Shown here: positions 21,901 through 25,534 of the stretch, piece after piece
Numbering within the stretch: the first letter of the stretch is position 1
Layout of the letters: each line of letters starts with the position of its first letter
Made by a program: the position numbers and the translations under genes
Notes under the pieces: model-generated
Database searches by the model: none
What the model saw: the letters and a program-made list of their open reading frames with translations, nothing else
What the model was told of the DNA's origin: nothing
Source: JADGGV01 sp035715725
GTDB taxonomy: Bacteria; Gemmatimonadota; Gemmatimonadetes; Longimicrobiales; RSA9
Length of the DNA: 25,534 bases
NCBI GenBank assembly: GCA_035715725.1
Contig: DASTKT010000148.1
Location: 1-25,534 of the forward strand
Reading direction: 5' to 3'

Positions 21901-24227
21901 GCGGCGATGTCGAGGAGTGCCGGGATGTTCGCGGTGGCCAGCTCGGCGGCGACGTCGTCGCGCACCTTGCCGGTCGGCACGGGACGCACCTCCAGGAAGC
22001 CGCGGCGGATCACGCGCAGGTTGTCGTCGACGACGCGCTCGCCGAGCTTGCCGAACTTCTTCCGGAGCTGCGCCTCGATCCCGGCGAAGAGCCGCGCCTC
22101 GTCCAGTCCCTCGCGCTCCGCGAACGGCGAGACGGCGAAGAACGCGCCCATGAACGCGGCGCCCTGCATGCGGTAGCGCAGCTCGGGGTCGGAGGCCTCG
22201 TCGCCGGCGATGGCGAACGCGTCCAGCGCGTAGACGCGGATGCCGCGCTCGAGGATGTCGGCCTGGGCCGTGGCGGGGAGCGCGTCCCACAGCGCCTCGG
22301 GCGCGGCGTCGCTCTGGATGACGAAGACGCCGCCCCGCGCGAGCCCGGCGAGCGGGTCCGAGTGGCGGAAGACGTTCGGGTCCGGGGAGAGCACCACGTC
22401 CACGTGCTTCAGCTCGGCGTTCACGCGCACGGGCTCGTGGGAGAGCGTGGCGTAGAACGTCGTCGGCTGGCCCTTCTTCTCGGAGCCGTACTTCGGGTTG
22501 GCCTTGATGTGGAGCCCGGCCAGCTCGTACGCCGTGAGCGCCAGGTTCTTCCCGGTCGTGATCGCGCCCCAGCCGCCGACGGAGTGGATGCGCAGCGCGA
22601 TCGAGCCCTTCGGCAGCAGGCTCACGTCGCCGGCGGACTCGAGCGCGAGCGTGGCGAGGTGCGGGTAGCTCTCGAGGAGCTGCTCCTGCCAGAGCCGGAG
22701 CTTGGGGAGCCGCGTGTCACGGCGGATGAAGTCGATGCCGAGGTAGAACTGCCGCTGGCGGCGCGCGCCGGGGAGCATGTTCTCGACCGCGGCGACGAGG
22801 TCTCCCGGCTGGAGGTCGCGGCTGCCGAAGCCGAAGCCGGCGGAGAAGAAGTCGGGCATCTCGTCGGCGCCGATCGAGGCGAGGTCGGGGTACGGCGGCT
22901 CGGCCCCGGACGGCGGAGTAGGGGAGTGGGAGAGTGGACGAGTGGGGGACGGCTGCTTCCCCCACTCCCCCGCTCCCCCGCTCCCCGCCTCGGCCTTCCC
23001 GCCGAACAGGCCCCGGGCGCGGGACCGCCCGGGCGCGCCCGCCTCCGTCGCGGCGCGATGGCGCCCGTTCTCCAGCGCCTTCGCCATGGCCGCGCGCAGC
23101 TCGCGCAGCAGCGGCGGATCGACGGCGAGCGGCTGGTCCACGCGCTCGAGGACGGTGACGCCCTTCTTGCCGCGCAGCAGCGCGGTCACCCGGTCCGCCG
23201 GGAACGGCCGGAACATCGTCAGGTTGAGCACGCCGACCTTCAGCCCGCGCGTCTCGCGCAGGTGGTCCGCCACGGCCTCCGCGCTGGCCACGACGGAGCC
23301 CTGCCCCGCCAGCACCCACTCGGCGTCCTCGAGGCGGTAGCCGGTGGCGCGGGCGTAGCGGCGGCCGGTCAGCCGGCCGAACTCGGCGAGCGCGCGGTCC
23401 GTCAGCTCGGCGACGTGGTCGAAGTAGAACGGCCGCTGCGCCGCGACGCCCTGCGCGTACGCGTCCTGGTTCTGCACCGTCCCGACCATGGCCGGGTAGT
23501 CGAAGTCGAACAGCTCCGGGATGCGGCGCCGCCGCTCGCCGAAGACGAGCCGCTGCGCGGCGGTGGGCGCCTCGATCTGGTCCGCCGGATCGCCGAGGAA
23601 CTCGCGGATCAGCTCGGGCTCCGGGAGCCGGATCGACTCGATGACGTGGCTCGTCAGGAAGCCGTCCTGCGCGACGAGGCCCGGGTTCAGCGCCAGCTCG
23701 GCGATGCGGTGCGCGATCAGCGTGAGGTCCGCCGCCTCCTGCACGTCCTTCGCGAAGAGCTGGAAGAAGCCCGTGTCGTCGACGCAGTGGTAGTCGTCGT
23801 GGCCGGCGTGCACGTTGAGCGCGTGCTTCGTCATGGCGCGGGCGGCCACGTTCAGCACGTAGGTCAGCCGCTTCCCCGCCGCCGCGTACAGCGACTCGTG
23901 CATGTACGCGATGCCCTGGCCGCTGGAGAAGTTCGTCGCGCGCAGCCCGGTCATGCTGAGGCCGGCCGTGACCGCGGCGGCGGCATGCTCGCCCTCGGGC
24001 TCGAAGAAGAGGAGCCGGCGCCCGTGCACGTTCGGCTTCCCCGAAGCCACCGCCAGCGCCCACCCCTCGCCCATCTGCGTGGACGGCGTGATCGGGTACG
24101 CGCCCGCGCCCTCGCTCGCCGCCGTCTCGACGGCGACGACCGCGCCGCTCCCATCCGTGGCGGTCGGGATCCCCGGGTACCTCGGCCCGCCGGTTTCCGC
24201 CGCCTCCGTCCGCTTCCGCGTGCTCAT
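18975..24227 (-). CDS. nifJ: Giant pyruvate:ferredoxin oxidoreductase (NifJ type) with C-terminal tethered ferredoxin
   Basis: 1750 residues; usual single-chain PFOR is about 1200. The reaction is pyruvate plus CoA to acetyl-CoA, CO2 and reduced ferredoxin. Domains: N-terminal domain with YPITPS (44-49), Glu78 for TPP and Arg130 in NVAARAM, matching the pyruvate-binding Arg; transketolase-C-like domain about 255-405; gamma domain about 450-670; two-cluster ferredoxin (Cys 837/840/843/847 and 973/976/979/983); TPP domain with Cys1051, 1054, 1162, 1293 for the proximal cluster, GDG near 1254 and NTGGQ. Unusual additions: a helical extension 1415-1610, an Ala/Pro linker 1615-1670 and a one-cluster ferredoxin (Cys 1679, 1682, 1685, 1721). 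ATG 24227 overlaps the rnfB stop (ATGA). Residues about 412-439 come from an inserted palindromic repeat. Substrate by family; other 2-oxoacids possible. Confidence 0.9.
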   Translation of the reverse strand: MSTRKRTEAAETGGPRYPGIPTATDGSGAVVAVETAASEGAGAYPITPSTQMGEGWALAVASGKPNVHGRRLLFFEPEGEHAAAAVTAGLSMTGLRATNFSSGQGIAYMHESLYAAAGKRLTYVLNVAARAMTKHALNVHAGHDDYHCVDDTGFFQLFAKDVQEAADLTLIAHRIAELALNPGLVAQDGFLTSHVIESIRLPEPELIREFLGDPADQIEAPTAAQRLVFGERRRRIPELFDFDYPAMVGTVQNQDAYAQGVAAQRPFYFDHVAELTDRALAEFGRLTGRRYARATGYRLEDAEWVLAGQGSVVASAEAVADHLRETRGLKVGVLNLTMFRPFPADRVTALLRGKKGVTVLERVDQPLAVDPPLLRELRAAMAKALENGRHRAATEAGAPGRSRARGLFGGKAEAGSGGAGEWGKQPSPTRPLSHSPTPPSGAEPPYPDLASIGADEMPDFFSAGFGFGSRDLQPGDLVAAVENMLPGARRQRQFYLGIDFIRRDTRLPKLRLWQEQLLESYPHLATLALESAGDVSLLPKGSIALRIHSVGGWGAITTGKNLALTAYELAGLHIKANPKYGSEKKGQPTTFYATLSHEPVRVNAELKHVDVVLSPDPNVFRHSDPLAGLARGGVFVIQSDAAPEALWDALPATAQADILERGIRVYALDAFAIAGDEASDPELRYRMQGAAFMGAFFAVSPFAEREGLDEARLFAGIEAQLRKKFGKLGERVVDDNLRVIRRGFLEVRPVPTGKVRDDVAAELATANIPALLDIAAAARGPGNPGRFWEQVCSAYATGGDGIADPFVALSAIPAASSTFRDMTAVRFEVPDFVASKCTGCAQCWTQCPDAAIPGLVSTPEELLDAAIRTAAAERPLDRMRQVAKPVAKEIAKLLGTTPYTPFGDVAAAAYRTVADRLGWERERREALDGEFAAVNRWLAGFPVAKTAPFFDGPESRQKGSGGLLSITVNPEACKGCNICVDVCPEHALVTVKQDEGTVERLRRNWALWQNLPDTDDRFIAISKLEEGVGVLPSLLLKKSAYRSMVGGDGACMGCGEKTVVHLVVSAVEALMQPRVQRFVARLDALVERLDGKARGLLSAGADLDLAAAADGVVEVPVDAARKEELGRLNDVIHALKQLRWRYVEGPGGRGRAPLGIANSTGCSSVWASTYPYNPYPFPWVNHLFQDSPSVAIGIFEGQMRKMADAFAAVRRAELLADDAYDAETHEPELRALDWRSFSDDEFALCPPILAIGGDGAMLDIGFQNLSRLLASGKPIRVVVLDTQVYSNTGGQACTSGFTGQVADMSAYGAAQHGKQEARKELALIALAHRGAFVHQSSQAAPSHLLAGVLRGLGSRRPAVFNLYTPCPVEHGLPDDWAPHAARLALESRAFPLLTYDPDAGQAIADCLSLDGNPAQDDVWPTYELEHVGDDGAATRVELPLTIADWAATEARFRKHFRNVPAEAWNEDMVPFHEYLELPPEEREGKTPFIWTLGAERRLERLAVAAEIVRLAEDRLLFWAQLRELAGLRVAPSARDRVAAELEAEYEARLAELRAGYEARLAELQATYPRVIARRLAEGLVRGTAGGRQTVADLLEVVERTPGLEPVRLDPALWNGGDGRAGATVAAAPAGAPPAPAAAVPDGAVAPAASAPAAPAAVAAAAVAEDDAVAIDPYIETARCTSCNECTNLSRKLFGYNESKQAYIKDPRAGTFAQLVQAAERCPAGIIHPGTPLNPKEKDLAKWIERAKPFN
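22916..22986. repeat. GAGTGGG palindromic repeat, copy C (inside the PFOR gene)
   Basis: Left-arm units GAGTAGGG, GAGTGGGA, GAGTGGAC, GAGTGGGG (22916-22947), loop GACGGCTGCTTC, and a C-rich complementary right arm to about 22986. It is in frame in the loop between PFOR domains II and III and gives a Pro/Ser/Thr-rich segment on the protein. Confidence 0.82.
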
Positions 24228-25096
24228 CGGGCTGCTCCGCTCACGACCGGTCTCTTCTCCGCCGCGGCCGGCGCGGGGAGCCCTGGCTGGAACTGCGCGC
24301 CCTCGACCCAGGCGATGGCGCCCGTCGGGCAGCGCCGGATCGCGCTCTCGTTGGCGAGGTCGATCTTCGAGTAGTCGACGACGGCGAGCCCGCCGCGCAT
24401 CGAGACGAGCCCCGGCGCGGCGTCCGCCACGCAGCGGCCGCAGGCGTTGCACGCCACGCTGCACACGGCGGTCGCGGCGTCGCCCTCGAGGAGGTTGCGG
24501 CACTGGACGAGGAGGTGCGCGTCGAGCGGCAGGAGCGTGAACAGGCCGAGCGGGCAGGCCTCGACGCAGTCGCCGCACGCCGTGCAGCGGTCCGGGTCGA
24601 CGACCGGGAGCCCGTTCTCGTTCATCGCGATGGCGTCGAACGCGCAGGAGACGGCGCAGTCGGCCAGGCCGACGCACCCCCACGGGCACGCCTTGCCGCC
24701 GCCGCCCACGCCCACCGCCGCGGCGCAGCTTCCGACGCCGTAATAGGACGCCTTGCGCGGGGCGACGTCGGCGCCGCCGGCGCACAGCAGCCGCGCCACC
24801 CGCCGCACCGCCTCGCCCACGTCGACGCCGAGGTACGCCGCCACGTCCGAGCGCTGCTCCGTGTTCATGACCGTGCAGCCGGCGGGCGCGGCCACCTTTC
24901 GCACCAGCGCCTCGGCGAAGCCGCGGCAGCCGGGGAAGCCGCACGCGCCGCAGTTGTTGTTCGGGAGCAGCTCCACGACGCCGTCGATGCGCGGGTCCTC
25001 CCGCACGCGCAGCTTGCGGTACGCCAGCGCGATCAGGATCCCGAACGCGACGCCGACGCCGCCGAGGATGGCCATGGAGCCGAGGATCACACCCAT
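24224..25096 (-). CDS. rnfB: Rnf complex ferredoxin-accepting subunit RnfB
   Basis: 290 residues. RnfB takes electrons from reduced ferredoxin on the cytoplasmic face. One N-terminal transmembrane helix (about 4-26) is followed by the RnfB-specific cluster C-G-A-C-G-F-P-G-C (49, 52, 57, plus C74). Then come ferredoxin clusters with Cys 137/141/147/151 and 171/174/177/181, and a third region with Cys 212/216/219/222 and 256. The last part has lost some of the Cys expected of a full second pair. It is the longer RnfB form of Clostridia and Bacteroidetes, not the short proteobacterial one. GGGGAG precedes ATG 25096. The stop overlaps the PFOR start, tying the two partners together in translation. 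Confidence 0.95.
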   Translation of the reverse strand: MGVILGSMAILGGVGVAFGILIALAYRKLRVREDPRIDGVVELLPNNNCGACGFPGCRGFAEALVRKVAAPAGCTVMNTEQRSDVAAYLGVDVGEAVRRVARLLCAGGADVAPRKASYYGVGSCAAAVGVGGGGKACPWGCVGLADCAVSCAFDAIAMNENGLPVVDPDRCTACGDCVEACPLGLFTLLPLDAHLLVQCRNLLEGDAATAVCSVACNACGRCVADAAPGLVSMRGGLAVVDYSKIDLANESAIRRCPTGAIAWVEGAQFQPGLPAPAAAEKRPVVSGAAR

Positions 25097-25111
25097 GCGA
25101 GCCGCTCCCCG

Positions 25112-25534
25112 TTACGTCGTGCCGTCGAGGTTGGCCTGCTTGAGCAGCCAGGCGGCGAGCCGGTCCGCCGGCGTGAACTCGCCGGCGCCGTTGGTCGCGG
25201 GCGCGCCGGCGGCCGGCTCCGGCCACGCCGGCGCGGCCGCCAGCTCGAGGAGCTGCCGCAGCTCCTCCTGCTGCTGGAACGCCGTGTACGCGCCGATCGC
25301 TCGCGGCGCCGCCTCCGGCACCGCGTCCAGCGTCAGGCGGGCATGGCCGGTCGCGGCGGCCGCGGGTGCGTGGCGGAAGAGCGCCGCGCCCTCCGGGACC
25401 AGCGCCGCGACGGCGGGGCCGTCCCCCGCCGCCAGCGGCGCGAGCGCCTCGGCGCTCGCCGCCTGGAGCACGAGCACGCCGGGCGTGATCAGGCGGACCA
25501 GCGCGGCCGGCGGCGCGGGCCCGCGCACCACGAG
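25112..25534 (-). CDS. Unknown protein, first visible gene of the rnf operon (5' end outside window)
   Basis: At least 139 residues, ending at TAA 25112-25114, 15 bases before rnfB. A GTG lies 3 bases from the window edge but the frame stays open to the edge, so the true start is probably outside. The visible part is Ala/Pro/Leu-rich, with a more structured helix AFQQQEELRQLLELAA and a C-terminal end ADRLAAWLLKQANL. No metal-binding Cys, no transmembrane helix. I do not recognise the family. Its position suggests a role with the Rnf/PFOR module or simply a shared promoter. Confidence 0.65.
   Translation of the reverse strand, partial: LVVRGPAPPAALVRLITPGVLVLQAASAEALAPLAAGDGPAVAALVPEGAALFRHAPAAAATGHARLTLDAVPEAAPRAIGAYTAFQQQEELRQLLELAAAPAWPEPAAGAPATNGAGEFTPADRLAAWLLKQANLDGTT

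Noticed and set aside
18963..24374. 1803-codon plus-strand open frame opposite the PFOR gene
   Set aside because: Its product is Arg/Ala/Val/Asp-rich with no motifs, and the opposite strand encodes a PFOR with all catalytic motifs. Long antisense frames are expected at this GC content.
24228..25226. N-terminal extension of the PFOR frame upstream of ATG 24227
   Set aside because: The extra part overlaps rnfB in another frame and has no protein character; ATG 24227 has a GGAG site and begins the family N-terminus.

Overview
The window is a very GC-rich, densely coded bacterial chromosome segment. The mix of genes suggests Gemmatimonadota or a close relative, as inference only: secreted beta-lactamase-fold and CocE hydrolases, an M55 peptidase, a D-aminoacylase-like amidohydrolase, a lipoprotein shaped like a TonB-receptor plug, a DUF1800/DUF1501 pair, and GAGTGGG-type palindromic repeats. 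There are no rRNA, tRNA, CRISPR, phage or transposase genes. Most long overlapping antisense frames are by-products of the GC content.

Left part (1-7850): after a possible C-terminal remnant and short tandem repeats, five minus-strand genes encode exported proteins. They are a serine hydrolase (398-2002), a CocE/NonD hydrolase (2106-4055), an M55 D-aminopeptidase (4090-5424), an N-acyl-D-amino-acid deacylase-like amidohydrolase (5592-7265) and a small plug-domain lipoprotein (7425-7847). Together they look like a peptide or D-amino-acid scavenging set. Two of them carry in-frame insertions of repetitive DNA.

Middle (8057-13400): a plus-strand DUF1800/DUF1501 pair, separated by two copies of a palindromic repeat, is followed by an inverted-repeat element of about 167 bp. 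Then come a SnoaL-like ester cyclase, a small cysteine-rich zinc-ribbon protein facing it across a clear terminator hairpin, and a 59-residue helical protein.

Right part (13483-25534): one long minus-strand operon, in transcription order: unknown gene (runs off the window), rnfB, a giant pyruvate:ferredoxin oxidoreductase (PFOR), rnfC, rnfD, rnfG, rnfE, rnfA, a tiny Cys-rich membrane protein, apbE. Most junctions overlap or are separated by a few bases; rnfB and the PFOR share an ATGA. The PFOR is 1750 residues long against about 1200 for the usual single-chain enzyme. Its extra C-terminus ends in an Ala/Pro-rich linker and a single-cluster ferredoxin-like domain. The arrangement suggests a dedicated module in which 2-oxoacid oxidation feeds electrons through a tethered ferredoxin into RnfB and on to NAD, driving ion export. 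ApbE would flavinylate RnfG and RnfD, and the Cys-rich peptide may help build the Fe site of RnfA/RnfE. This PFOR-Rnf module is the most interesting object in the window.
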